Positions 10,694 through 21,650 of a DNA stretch of 64,000 bases are shown here, piece after piece. The stretch covers positions 2,728,001 to 2,792,000 of the forward strand of contig CM028335.1 in the NCBI GenBank assembly GCA_016647705.1. Direction: 5' to 3'. Within the stretch, counting starts at the first letter, position 1, and every line of letters starts with the position of its first letter. A program made the position numbers and the translations under genes. Under the pieces are notes generated by a model. It was not told the DNA's origin. It saw only the letters and a list, made by a program, of their open reading frames with translations, and ran no database searches. Origin of the DNA: Eucommia ulmoides (Eukaryota; Streptophyta; Magnoliopsida; Garryales; Eucommiaceae).

Positions 10694-13600
10694 CTAAATA
10701 TCTTTGTCGACCGATACTGTTGAATTTTGACCTTCCAAGTGAGTCTTAGCAGTTTTTTGTTGCTGATCGAACATCATCTTCAACTGTTTCCCTTGTTCTT
10801 CAATCCTCATCTGTAAACTTTTCTGAATCTGATTTAAACCCCAAAACAAAATAATAATAAATAATATTGTTAGGAGATTCCACCTTAAAACCATATGGTG
10901 CTAAGTGGAATAATTCCTTTGATTTATATAGTGGTGTGAGGACTCTCAAATAAGTAATGTGGAACAAGAATTTAACACCCGCCCTTGAGTGCAACCCCCG
11001 GTTTGCACGAATAATTTGACTACGAGGGAATGATAAGAAATATGTAACCCTCGACTTGCAAGGATGATTTGACTACGAGGGAAAGAGAGACCCATAACCT
11101 TGACTTTGATACCATGTTAGGAGGTTCCAACTTAAAACCATATGGTACTAAGTGGAGTAACTTCTTTGATTTATATAGTGGTGTGAGAACTCTCAAATAA
11201 GCGATATAGGATATGAATCTAACAAATATTATTTATGTGATTAATTCAAATAATTTTTAAAACATGTACAACCTCTAATTGTTCATGAAGACGCATCTGG
11301 ACTTCCAGTTGAAGTTGGAGTGCTTCCTTTAACTGCAAACCGCTGCTGAAATATATATAATGAATAAGTTAGCGTAAAAATGTAGTTTATAGAAATAAGG
11401 AATGTTAGTGTAATAATAGACTTAGCCCACTTGGCTCATACGGTAAAACCCTAACCCCACTTCCCCTATAAATACTCATATATAGTTTCTATTTTGTATA
11501 TTTTTAATACATGTAATCTTGTATTTCTTTCTCAATATTTCAATACATGGTTCATTCTCTATTTCTCAATTATCTTAACACGATATCAGAACCATGGTTA
11601 TGAGTCTCTCATTCCCTTTTCGTCAAATCATCCGTGCAAGTCGGAGATTGCACATTTCTCATCATTCCCTCATAATTAAATCATTTGTGCAAACCGGGGG
11701 TTGCACTCAAGGGTGGATGTTAGATTTTTGTCTCACAACGTTTATTTGAGAGTTCCCTAACCCCACTTCCTCTATAAATACTCATGTATAGTTTCTATTC
11801 TGTATATTCCTAATACATGTAACCATGTATTTATTTCTTAATATATCAGTGCATGGTTCATTTCCCACTTCTCAATTATCTTGATAAGGAAAAAAATAAT
11901 TTTAAATTTATGTGGGAGCATGATGGAATTATTTTTACGTTTTTTTATTTTTGTTGTGAATTTTGAAGATAGAAATAGAAATATAGAATAAAAAACGAGG
12001 ATTAATTTTTACGTTTTGTCCATTTGCTCTGCATTATTCGCGCCATTCTTTCTTTCGATTTTTCCTGAAATAGAAAAAAAATTCGTCAAAATATAAATGG
12101 CTTCATGGAAAAGGGACAATGGGTGAGAGATCCTACATTTAAGTTCTAATTGGTCAAAAATTATAGAGACGGTAAAAACTTTTGATTTAATCCCATCTGT
12201 TTTAAAAAAACGAAAGCCTTGCACACATGATAATCACGCGCCAATTACATATAACTACTTTGTGTGTAATATTACTGTATTAGTTACAGATATTTTTTTT
12301 TTTCCGTTATATGTTTCAATAATATGTAACTAACTTTTTAGTTACATGCTTATGATGTGTAACTAAAAAGTTTAATATTTTTCAGTTACACGTCTCAATA
12401 ATATATAATTTTTTAGTTACAAAATTTGATATTTTTTCAGTTATATATTACACATATATATATATGTAATTGTAACATGTAACTAATATTATATAAGTAT
12501 ATGTAACTAAAAATACCCAAATATGTGTGAAAATTAACAATTATGAAATTGTAATTAACATTAGTTACATGTAACATAATTCACTATGAAAATCGAAGGT
12601 ACTCACTAAAAGCTTTCTACAATTCCTACAATGCGAGATTAAAATACAAGTAAAATCTAATTTAAAGGATTAAATCAAAACCTAATAATACAAAAAAACT
12701 TTTCATCAATTAGACTTTAAAAATGACACTTTTCACAAAAAAAAATCATATAAAAATTAATCTCTCTTTTTTCTTTTCTTTTGAATTTTGAAATTCGAAT
12801 ACCAAGAGAAAAGAAAAAAGAATTCATTTTCTTCGAAAGCCTAATCTTCGGGCTTTTGAGCCCGGAATAAGCCCAAAAAACAAAATCATTTTCCTCTAAA
12901 GCCTAATCTTGGGGCTTTTGAGCCCGGTATAAGCCCGAAAATCCAATGAGACCTAGCCAGGTACAAGACCTCAACTTTGGACATACACGAAAAAAGCCCA
13001 GTTCACCAACGGGCCGGGCAAATCCCGATAAAATCGGGCGGCCTGAGTCTGTCTTGACCGTCCCACCCTGGCCCGGCCCGGACAATTACTATAATTTCAT
13101 TGCTTATCAAAATATCAAAAAATTTCACAGAAAATTTACCTTCTGAAGATTCAGACATGTGCTTTGCAATTCGATATTTCTACAAACAAATATTAAAAAA
13201 TAAAAATAAATACTACTAAATACACACACATATATATATATAAAATTTCAAGTTTTTATATGGAAAAATTCGAAATAAATAAATAAATAAAAACCTGTAA
13301 ATGGCTCTTGACATGAAAAATGGTCAACCCATCAGAATCCATCAGCCTCAGAACAGCCTTTGGTGTAGCCTCTAAAATAACCAAATTTAAATTTTAAAAT
13401 AAATAAAAAGAATATTTTTTGTTTTCAATTTATTTTCATTTAAAATAAAAATAAATAAATATGACTTCGATTTTAAAAAAATAAACAAACAAAAAAAAGG
13501 TGTTTTTATGGTAAGTCCTCTATTTTAGTCTTAATTTAAAAAAAAAATCTCATAGACAATTGCAACTTGTGTTTCAATTCTGCTCGGAAAACCCAATACA

Positions 13601-14312
13601 CAGAATATTATTGTAGTTATATATATCTAATTTTTGTGTAAAATATTTATTAGATATAATAAATATTATACAAGTACATGTAATATAATTATATGTAACT
13701 AATATTATATACACACAAATTACACCCCTAATTAATAATTATAAAAAAAAAATAGTACTCACTGTCTGCACCTCCAAGTCGATTTACGCACTCAACAAAC
13801 CGATCATGGAGATCTTGAGTCCACCTGATCCTCGTTTTACTCGTCCCGGAATTTACAGAAACACCCCCCGAAGACCTCCTCGATTGGCCGGAAAAGGTCG
13901 CAGGATGATCGAACAACCCGCCGTTCGGAGCCTGCTTGAACCGGGTTCCGTCAAAAGACACCGTCTCCGAATCGAACTCACCCAGCAATTTATACTTCAG
14001 CTGCAAAATCCTCTCCTTTTCCGACAAATTTCCGGTGATAATTCCGGTACCGTAGGAATTATTATTATTATTATTACTATTATTATCGTACTCGTACTGA
14101 GGAAACCCCATATAACGCTCCGTCGCGTAAAAAGCCAACGCCGGCGATCCGATTCGGCTCATGATGGTGGTGGTGGTCGTCGGCGAGTCGCTTCCGAGCC
14201 AAATAGTGGGTTTTGGTGGCCCTTGTTCCGGAGACTGAGTCGCCGGAAACTGGGAAGAATCGCCGGAAAATTCAAAACTATGACCATCCATGATAAACCC
14301 ATTTGTGTTCAT
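10694..14312 (-). CDS. MYB-CC (GARP) transcription factor, PHR1/PHL-like
   Basis: Six exons: 14312-13763, 13371-13295, 13179-13140, 12064-12013, 11345-11273 and 10828-10694. Phases agree throughout and give 308 residues. The DNA-binding Myb/SHAQKYF-type domain lies at about 159-213, with KTRIRWTQDLHDRFVECV, LGGADKATPK and HVKSHLQKYR. The MYB-CC coiled coil follows at about 241-290, with LQLKEALQLQLEVQ, RLHEQLE and LQMRIEEQGKQL. The N-terminus has an Asn run (about 77-85). This arrangement defines the MYB-CC family, which includes phosphate-starvation regulator PHR1, PHLs and APL and binds P1BS-type GNATATNC sites as dimers in the nucleus. The ATG chosen starts MNTNGF; an upstream in-frame ATG at 14435 would add a low-complexity microsatellite translation and is unlikely. 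Introns 4 and 5 each carry a complete TRIM. The specific paralogue and target genes are unknown. Confidence 0.9.
10868..11224 (-). mobile_element. TRIM retrotransposon A, complete
   Basis: This is a terminal-repeat retrotransposon in miniature, 357 bp. The two LTRs are each 110 bp (10868-10977 and 11115-11224), both TGTTA...TAACA. On the minus strand the primer-binding site TGGTATCAAAG abuts the 5' LTR, matching the initiator-Met tRNA 3' end type. A purine tract CAAGGGCGGG precedes the 3' LTR. The 5-bp target duplication AATAT (10863-10867 and 11225-11229) is perfect. Each LTR contains a TATA-like CACTATATAAATC. The 137-bp internal region codes for nothing. It lies in intron 5 of the MYB-CC gene, in the same direction as the gene. 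Confidence 0.92.
11403..11886 (+). mobile_element. TRIM retrotransposon B, complete, with unequal LTRs
   Basis: A 484-bp element in intron 4 of the MYB-CC gene, antisense to it. The left LTR is 11403-11580 (178 bp) and the right LTR 11718-11886 (169 bp). The LTRs align from CCTAACCCCACTTCC through CTATAAATACTC to the end, but their first 40-50 bases differ. The primer-binding-like CGATATCAGAAC starts at 11581 and a purine tract GGGTGGA precedes the right LTR. The target duplication AGGAA is perfect (11398-11402 and 11887-11891). The internal 137 bp closely matches that of TRIM A. Confidence 0.88.
12240..12580. repeat. GTTACATGTAACT-type dispersed repeat, in intron 3
   Basis: Many copies of TAGTTACAT / ATGTAACTAA in both orientations are scattered over about 340 bp. 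Related stretches occur at about 15850-16440, 49455-49795 and 53810-54375, the last three also sharing TTTTGATTTAGTCCCTTAAG-like flanks. Probably an old AT-rich non-autonomous transposon family; class not determined. Confidence 0.45.
12846..12950. repeat. Short tandem duplication (GGGCTTTTGAGCCCGG)
   Basis: The string GGGCTTTTGAGCCCGG occurs at about 12850 and again at about 12912, each preceded by AGCCTAATCTT, a 62-63 bp spacing. It is a GGGCT...AGCCC hairpin-forming motif within intron 3 of the MYB-CC gene. Confidence 0.6.
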
Positions 14313-14371
14313 TTCAAAAAACTGATCAAAAAAAAGATTTTGGGTAGATGAACATAAGAGAAAGCTTAATG

Positions 14372-14420
14372 CTCTCTCTCTCTCTATATAAATATGTGTG
14401 TGTATATATATATATATATA
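14372..14420 (-). promoter_or_regulatory. CT-rich and TATA-like tract upstream of the MYB-CC start
   Basis: Upstream of the MYB-CC ATG, (CT)n/(GA)n at 14372-14388 and (TA)n at 14404-14420 sit 60-110 bp from the start codon. GA/CT tracts are common in plant 5' leaders and core promoters. The transcription start is not determined. Confidence 0.3.
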
Positions 14421-14575
14421 AGAATATGTCAACAATCCTATGCAAAACCTTTTGATTATTCTTTATAGGATAGGAATGAAGATTAAAGCATTTTTTTTAT
14501 TTATTTTTTTGACAAAACCAAAGTTAAAAACCCTACTGGTGCTTACTACAGATTTTGTCCTTTTTTGCAAATTTA

Positions 14576-15050
14576 GGGCCCGTTTGGATAGTGTTTCTAT
14601 TCCATTCCAACCCAATAAAAAAAAATTGGGTTTGATTTTTGGGAACGTGTTTGGCAAACACAAAACTCAACCCAACCCAACTCAAAAAATAAAAATTGAT
14701 TCTCAAAATCCTAAAGAAATTAGAAACAAAAAGAAAAAATTTATAACAAAAAAACTCAACTCAAAGTTCTCAACTTCCGTTTTCATCCACTGGCCGATCA
14801 CCACCACCCGCCGCCCCCGACGACCGGCCGTCCGGCCACAGCCGCTGCCGCCAAAAAAAAATAAAAATATATCATTAAAAAAAATAGTTTTAAGATAAAA
14901 TCGTTACCAAACACGATTCTATTCTCAGTACAAAATAAAAATTGTCGTTACCAAACGCAATTCTGTTCTCAAAATAAAACAAAATTCTCAACCCAACCCA
15001 ACCCATTCCAGTTGGGTTGAGAAATGTGGAAATACTAACCAAACTCCATC
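14576..15050. mobile_element. Harbinger-type MITE, 475 bp, TTA target duplication
   Basis: The left end GGGCCCGTTTGGATAGTGTT is the inverse of the right end (rc GATGGAGTTTGGTTAGTATT). TTA flanks both sides (14573-14575 and 15051-15053), the duplication expected for PIF/Harbinger elements. Subterminal CAACCCAA motifs repeat at both ends. A longer relative is at 60716-61810. Confidence 0.7.
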
Positions 15051-15329
15051 TTATATTCCGTCTCCAAATTTAGAGAGAGAAAATAGAGAGAGAGAGGAGA
15101 GAGAAATCTAGAGAGAGAGGATGAAGAGATTAAAAATTACAAATAGTAAAGTTATAGGTTGTGATTCTTTGTTCATGTTTGTTTGATTATTTATTTATTT
15201 TTGTGATCAGATAATTGGAGAATATAATTAAATGGGCATCTTTAAATTAATAATTTGATGTTGGAAAATGATAGGAATATATTCACAATCTAAAAAGATC
15301 ATGAAATTTTTAGTATTTTTGTGACGTTA

Positions 15330-15545
15330 TTAAAATTTTAATTCATACACTTTTCATGTTACAATAATTTTTTTTAGAGAACTTAAATTATTGTCAAAAA
15401 CCCAAAAATCATTGTATGCTATAAAAATTATTGTAATTTTTTACATGAAAAATTACAATTACTATTAATTTTAAAAAAAATTATTATAGCGTGTGAATTT
15501 TATGAACTAAAATTTTAATTTAGTGTAACGTTAGCAAACAACTTC
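15330..15545. repeat. MITE family A copy
   Basis: It shares TCATTGTATGCTATAAAAAT, TTTTTACATGAAAAATTACA and TTATTATAGCGTGTGAATTT with the other family A copies. Both ends carry TAAAATTTTAAT in inverted arrangement. The outer GTTCACTAAA end has decayed. Confidence 0.55.
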
Positions 15546-15598
15546 ATTTTTTAACTCTATATTCTCTGCACGAATATTGAAAAAAAATACACACCCGG

Positions 15599-15730
15599 GG
15601 GAATCTTGTTGAGAGGTCCTAAGATTCAAAAAATCACTTTATAAGGACTATATCATGTGTTAAAAAATCACTGTTACAGGACCCCGTAGAGTGATAGTTT
15701 TATAGAATGAGACCTTTCACCAAATTTCCC
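15599..15730. mobile_element. MITE family B copy, ~132 bp
   Basis: Begins GGGAATCTTGTTGAGAGGTC and ends GACCTTTCACCAAATTTCCC, which are imperfect inverted repeats. The interior AAAATCACTGTTACAGGACC is also seen in the 18.2- and 29.4-kb copies. No clean target duplication is visible here. Confidence 0.65.
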
Positions 15731-15849
15731 AAATAAAAATAATAAACAATAGAGAAAATTAATAAATTGTCAGCGAAACATTTTTACTTTTACTTTCACT
15801 TTTTTTTTTTTTTAATTTTTTTAAATCTTTTAATTAACATGAGGTAAAT

Positions 15850-16440
15850 TAAATTTAGAGATAATTGATCGAAAATCCCAAATAACAAACTTAATTTTAA
15901 AAAGCTCCGCTTAAGATATAAGTTTTGATTTAATCATTTAAGTTTTAGTCCTGCATGTGCAAGGATTGTAGGAGAACTTTGGTGAGTAAATTCGCATTAT
16001 AGTGATTATTAATTACAATTTAATAATTATCATATATTTACATATATTTGTGTATTTTTTGTTACATGTACTTATGTAATATTAATTACATGTTACAATT
16101 ACATATATCTGTGTAATATTTGTGACATTTAACAAATATTATACACATAAATTATTCTAATATTAGTTATATGCATTTGTGCACATTTAGTTAAATGTAA
16201 CTAATTACATGTATTTTGTGTGATTTTTGTTAATCTAATATTTTTTTTACACACAAATTAGTTACATGCTACAAAATATAATAATATTTGTTACATCTAA
16301 TAAAAATTTACATACAAAGTAATTACATGTAACTGCGCGTGTATTGAACTTCCGCCTTTTTTAAATTAAGCAGGACTAAAATACTAGTTGCTTCTGTCTT
16401 TGAGACTTTTTTAAAATTAAGGGTGAAATAAAAAATCTGT
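15850..16440. repeat. GTTACATG dispersed repeat copy
   Basis: About 590 bp opening with TAAGTTTTGATTTAATCATT and closing with CCGCCTTTTTTAAATTAAGC...GACTAAAATAC. In between are many TTACATGTA-like words. It matches the copy at 53810-54375 in order of parts. No coding content. Confidence 0.5.
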
Positions 16441-16444
16441 CACC

Positions 16445-17285
16445 GAATGCCCTTAAATTTATAGAGATAATCTTAGCTAAATATAAATTTCATTTAATAT
16501 CATAGTTATTGTTAACTAAAAAAAAGTTGAAAATAGGTAGATTAAAAAATAAATTACTCTATAAATAAGAAAGAATTGTATAATAAAAATTCTATAATAA
16601 TAAAAAAAAATATGATTATTTAATTTTTAAATCATATTTAAAGGCCTTTGGAGGTAGAATCATGTTTTGAGAGGGGAAAGAATAAAAATAAATAAATAAA
16701 ATAATTTAAGAATTTGAATCTAATTCTTTGTATATTCTAATTTATAGTTATAGTGGATCTTTTGGAATTAGATAAAATAAAAATCCTTATTTTTCTAAAT
16801 AAGAAAATGACATGCAAACCTTGTTTTCATCAAGATTGAGACATTTTTGTTAATTTCTTTGTAAGAAGTTGTATTTTTTTATTTTATTTTATTTTTGTTT
16901 GGATAAGCAAGAAAAAATAATGGTAAAAAGTTGATGTTACTACTACAATTTACCATTGTTTCCAAAAAATAATAATAAAATATGATATTTCTTTCAAATT
17001 CCGAAAATGCAATAAATTATAATTCTATTTTTTTTTTTTAAATATGATTTTTTAATTTTATTTTTCATGATGAAAATTTCACAAAATTATTCTACGTTGT
17101 TTTATTTTATTTTTTAAGAAATAACGTTTTGCCGCACAAAATATAATTTTGGTGATTTCACAAAAATATTCGACTTTAATATATATATATATATATAATA
17201 TAGCATTTCACCTTAGAAAATACAATTTTGGTGATTTCATATCAATTTTATAATTTTTTAAAAATATTTTTAGTGAAGGATTAAG
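16445..17285. other. AT-rich gene-free stretch
   Basis: Very AT-rich DNA with a short (TA)n at 17179-17198. I see no open frame with protein character, no RNA gene and no recognisable element. Confidence 0.5.
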
Positions 17286-17499
17286 ATTGTTTATATTAGC
17301 GGGTCAACTCTAATTTAGGAGGTTGAATATTTGAATTAAAAAAGATAAGAGGTCTCTATGATATTTGTTAAACGACAAGAGATTACCGTAACATCCAATC
17401 CATCAAATGACAGAAACTATGAACCAGTACTATTTCAAAGACCAGGGGTGTTACTGGTAAATTTTTTCATTCTTTTTTTGATGTTGCCAAAAATTTTCA

Positions 17500-18110
17500 G
17501 AGTGTGCAATCAGCTTCTCACGTGATAATAAGTCAATAACCTCTTTAACTTGTAAAACCGATTAGTTCTTAAGAGGGACACCAGTGTGGTGTCGGTAAAA
17601 AAATTCCAACGTGAGAATAAATTAATCTGATTATAGAGAAGGTTAAAACACTCAAATCAATCGTAAAGAACAAATAGCAATACCTTCCCTTTATATAGAC
17701 TCAGTAGATTTCTACCGTTTTGTTAGTGTGGTCGCCCGTTTCATGATCCTCCTCATAACAACATGGGATATGGCCACGATCTTTTCTATTAAACCAGGAG
17801 AAGATTTTTGTAACTCTCTTCCATAAAATATGGGCCGTTACAGTCAAGTGGATGTAACGTTTCTCATGCATGAGGGTCATAGGGATCATAGGTTGACCTA
17901 TTCCTGGTCATGTCACTCTGGGCTCTGATCACCCGTTGATGGACCTTCTTTTGAGGCTTGATTTGTTTGTATACTGGACCACTAAGGTTTTTTTCCCGAT
18001 GGACCTAATGTGCTCGGCTCAAATCGTGTATTGAGTTTATGTCTTTTGGGTCGGGTCATTGACCCGACCCGACCCATTAAGTCTCTCAAACCTTTAACAG
18101 CCACGAGCGA
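17500..18110 (-). mobile_element. Possible solo gypsy-type LTR
   Basis: Read on the minus strand, a GC-richer block starts near GGGTCGGGTCAATGACC and contains a TATA-like TCTATATAAAGGG (about 17690-17702). It ends near TTTTTGGCAACATC. This resembles an LTR running into a TTTGGCGCCRTC-type primer site, as in plant Ty3/gypsy elements. No second LTR or target duplication was found, so the call rests on layout only. Confidence 0.3.
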
Positions 18111-18220
18111 AAGTTTTTCCATATCACTTTTCAATTAGAAAATTACAATTTAGCCCACGTAAAATTTGGATAAAAAACTCAATTAAATTTGAATCCTTGT
18201 TTTCATCAGTATAAATTTTA

Positions 18221-18353
18221 GGGAAATTTTTTGAGAAGTCTCGAGATTCCAAAAACAATTTTCCAAGGACCATTTCATGTGTAAAAAAAATCACTGTTAT
18301 AAGACTCCATAAAGTGGTATTTTTATGGGATGAGACTTTTGAGCAAATTTCCC
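18221..18353. mobile_element. MITE family B copy, 133 bp
   Basis: Starts GGGAAATTTTTTGAGAAGTC and ends GACTTTTGAGCAAATTTCCC. The interior shares AAAATCACTGTTAT and CCATTTCATGTGT with family B. TTA precedes the left end; the right flank is TGA. Confidence 0.6.
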
Positions 18354-18551
18354 TGATGGATAGCTTCTAGAAAATTTGTCATTTTATTATTAAATTATTA
18401 TTATTATTTTAGTAAAAATGATTAGTTCAATTCCAATATTATTTTAACACGTGGCAATGGTGTAGATAAAACCTAGCTAGTGATGGTTTAAACTTTTTCA
18501 TTTGGCTCTTCTGGTTTGTGGTAGGCAATTCACATAAGAATAGAAGGGTTT

Positions 18552-19055
18552 TTGACCCTAATTTTTTACTAAAATTTCATATTGGTCTCCATAGTTTTGA
18601 TTTGAACATATATTATCTTGAAGTTTCTTAATCATCCCAATATAGTGTAGGTCGTCATCTCCATCACAAATTTGGACAGAAAAAAGTCACCTATACTGTG
18701 CAGCTGACTGTTTTTAAGAGACTTTATGCGAAATTCCAACCTATTATTTCTCATATAAATTCTTAGAAATATACATATAACATTATATATATGTGTGTGC
18801 GCGCATATGCACACGCACTCGTGTAGAAAGTTTATAGGGGAGAGTGGAAGAGGGTGAAAATGTGTATAAAATCTCTTTAGAAATAGTTGAGTGTACGACT
18901 TTGTACTATATCTGTATGTCGTCCAAATTTATAAAGGAGTTAGTGATTTGGACTGAGGTGAGATGATTAAGGAACTTCAAATGTTATATGTTCAAATTGA
19001 AAATGTGAGGACCAAAGTGAAATTATGATAAAAAATTTGGGGTATAAAGTGTCAA
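18552..19055. mobile_element. Long-TIR (~130 bp) MITE, ~500 bp
   Basis: The left arm (TTGACCCTAATTTTTTACTA, then TTTGATTTGAACATATATTA and TTCTTAATCATCCCA) is the inverse of the right arm (rc TTGACACTTTATACCCCAAA, TTCAATTTGAACATATAACA, TTCCTTAATCATCTCA). The arms flank a ~200-bp AT-rich core. Long arms suggest a Mutator-like MITE; no clean 9-bp duplication was seen. Confidence 0.55.
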
Positions 19056-19244
19056 TCACTTAATAATACTTGAACTAGTATTTTAATTTTTTTTATTATT
19101 TAAAAAAATAATAACCAATTAATATATCCTAATTTTTTTCTCTAATTCTGTTGACAGTTTGACTTGCTTGTTTGGTAGCCATTATATTTTACAGAAGGCA
19201 TAGAATCAATCGACAAGAAAAAAATAAAATATTTATTATTTTTT

Positions 19245-19870
19245 AATTTATTTTAAAAAAAATATTAAAAATTAAAAAGAAAATAATATTTCGAAACATT
19301 AAGTCATAATAATCTTTATATTTTATTATATTCTTCCGAGTCGGTCTAATTTTAATTTTTTTCCCGATATTTAAGTACATTTGTTTTGTTTATTTTTAAT
19401 TTTCTTTTGCAATTTTAAGCACAATACTAATTTATTTATTTCAAAATTAAAAGCAAAAAAGAAAATAATATTTCTAAATATTTTTAAACAAAAAGAATCC
19501 CTAAACCCTAATGTTTATATTTTATGTTTTTTATATTCTTCGGAGTTTGCCTATTTTTTATTTTTTTTTATTCCTATTATTTGAGTATATATTTTTTTTT
19601 TTTGTTTATTTTTAATTTTATTTTTCAATTTTAAGCACGATGCTAATTTATTTATTTTTTAAAAAAAATTAAAACAAAAGAAAATAATGTCTAAATATTT
19701 TCAAACAAAAATAAACCCTAAATCCTAATGTTTATATTGTATGTTTTTTTATATTCTTCCGAGTCGGTCTAATTTTTAGATTTTAATTCCTATTATTTAA
19801 GTACATTTTTTTTTTTAATTTTTTTTTCAATTTTAAACACGATGATAATTTATTTTTTATTTTTAAAATT
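19245..19870. repeat. ~210-bp AT-rich tandem repeat, nearly three copies
   Basis: TTCTTCCGAGTCGGTCTAAT recurs at about 19331 and 19755, with a diverged copy (TTCTTCGGAGTTTGCCTA) near 19537, giving a period near 210. Each unit also carries CAATTTTAAGCACRATRCTA and CCTAATGTTTATATT. Nothing is encoded. Confidence 0.65.
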
Positions 19871-21404
19871 ATAATTTCCATATGCGGCTAAAAGAAGATG
19901 GGTGGTGCAATAATTTGATTCTAACGAGAAAAATTTGATACAAATATGATGATATGTTCTATTTATAATTTTAAAATTTAAAAATATCTCCAAAGCTATA
20001 CTAAATAGACTATCCTTTCACAAACCTATAATAAAAAATGATTTCCCCAAGAATATAAAAATGAAGACAACTATATATATATATATATATATATCAATGA
20101 CAACTATATATATATATATATCAATGAAGAGGCAATAACATGGTAGGTTTTTAGGGCACATTATCGACCCTTACAACCTTTGAAAGGACAATATATTATA
20201 TTATTTAGTCTATTGTTGCCCTAAAGGCCATCTTAACCTTACTCTATTTGGCTTGTCTCACTTTTTTATTTTTCGTTCTTTTTATTAGATAAAAATGAAT
20301 TTATTTTGATACCTAAAAAGGAATATAAATCCTTCCAAGACGACGATTAAGGTATGTTTGGTTTAATTTTTTAAAACTGTTTTAAAAAAAATTTGAAAAT
20401 AATTTTTGAAAAATAATAAAAAAAATTATATTATTATTTTAAAAAAATTGAAAAAAAAATAATTTTTGAATAATAAAAATAATGTGATTACTTGAGATAT
20501 TGAATCGAAAAAATAAATAATAGTGATATTTACATAATTTTTTTATTTAAAAATTAAAAAATTAAATTAAATTTATAAAATAATTAAGTATAATATTAAA
20601 TTTATGTAATGTGATGAATTGAGTATTAAAATATTATTTCGTAAAATTATCTTTAAATTTTATAAGATAATATACTTAAAAAATTATTATTCGAATTCTC
20701 AATAAAAAAATAAAATAAAAGGCATAGTCAATATTTGTTGCATCTTATTTCAAATAATTTCATGCAGATAAATTATTATTTTTTAAGAATAAGAATGAAT
20801 TTAAGCCACGTGTCAGCATGTCCATGCAGATAAATTATGATAAGGATAGAACATAAAAATTATTCCCATTGTCAATTACCATTTTCCATGATTCATGGAA
20901 GAATAATTTCCTTCAAAATAAATCTTTGAAAACCACTTGTTCATGTTCTTGGATGGTATATTTTTAAATATTTTTTTTTTTGAAAAAATATTCTATTTTT
21001 ATTTAGTTAATTGAATAGTTATATACATATATATATATGTATATAGATATAAGAACAACTTTTTTTTTTTTAGAATAGGAGAAAGATTCTAATTTTCTTC
21101 CGTTAATGGACATGTTCAGTCTATTTATTCTTCATAATATACGTGTATGATGAAATAAATATGATTATTAATTTTATTTTTTTTATAAATTTAATGATTG
21201 TGACATAAATATAATATATTATTGAGACAATATGACAACAAATTTAAATAATAATTTGTTAAAGATATTTTTATTTATTTTTAAGCTATAAAATGTAAAT
21301 TATTTTTTTCCTAAATTGAAACATGAAATTTAAAAGATATGAAAGAGGAAATATTGAGGAAAAAAAATAATAATTAAAAAAATAGACAATATATAAATTT
21401 AATA
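19871..21404. other. AT-rich gene-free stretch
   Basis: No gene is recognised. A duplicated unit ATCAATGACAACTATATATA / AAGACAACTATATATA with (TA)n lies at about 20066-20126. The rest is poly-A/T-rich sequence. Confidence 0.5.
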
Positions 21405-21650
21405 AATTTTTAGTGAACAGTCTACAAAATTAAAATTTTATCTTATACAATCCACGAATTATAATATTTTTTAAAAAAATCCAAAATCACACTAAAAAAA
21501 TTCAAAAATCATTATACGTCATAAAAATTACTGTAATTTTTTACATGAAAAAATACAATAAGTTCGGACTTCTGAAAAAAATTATTATAGTGCATGTATT
21601 ATACGGGTTAAAATTTTAATTTCGTGTGTTATTCACTAAAAAAATCTTAA
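21405..21650. mobile_element. MITE family A, best-preserved copy
   Basis: The left end TTTAGTGAACAGTCTACAAA is the inverse of the right end (rc TTTAGTGAATAACACACGAA). Both run into ATTAAAATTTTA. The core has CATTATACGTCATAAAAATT and TTTTTACATGAAAAAATACA. Length about 245 bp. Confidence 0.65.

Noticed and set aside
13806-14351. 181-residue plus-strand frame
   Set aside because: It is antisense to the first exon of the MYB-CC gene, whose splice phases and domain match on the minus strand.
14313-14435. N-terminal extension of the MYB-CC frame to an upstream ATG
   Set aside because: It would translate (TA)n and (GA)n microsatellites ([17 protein letters not shown]); the ATG at 14312 is the credible start.
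19490-19515. Telomere-like CCCTAAACCCTAA
   Set aside because: Only about two units, within the 210-bp AT-rich tandem repeat; no telomeric array.
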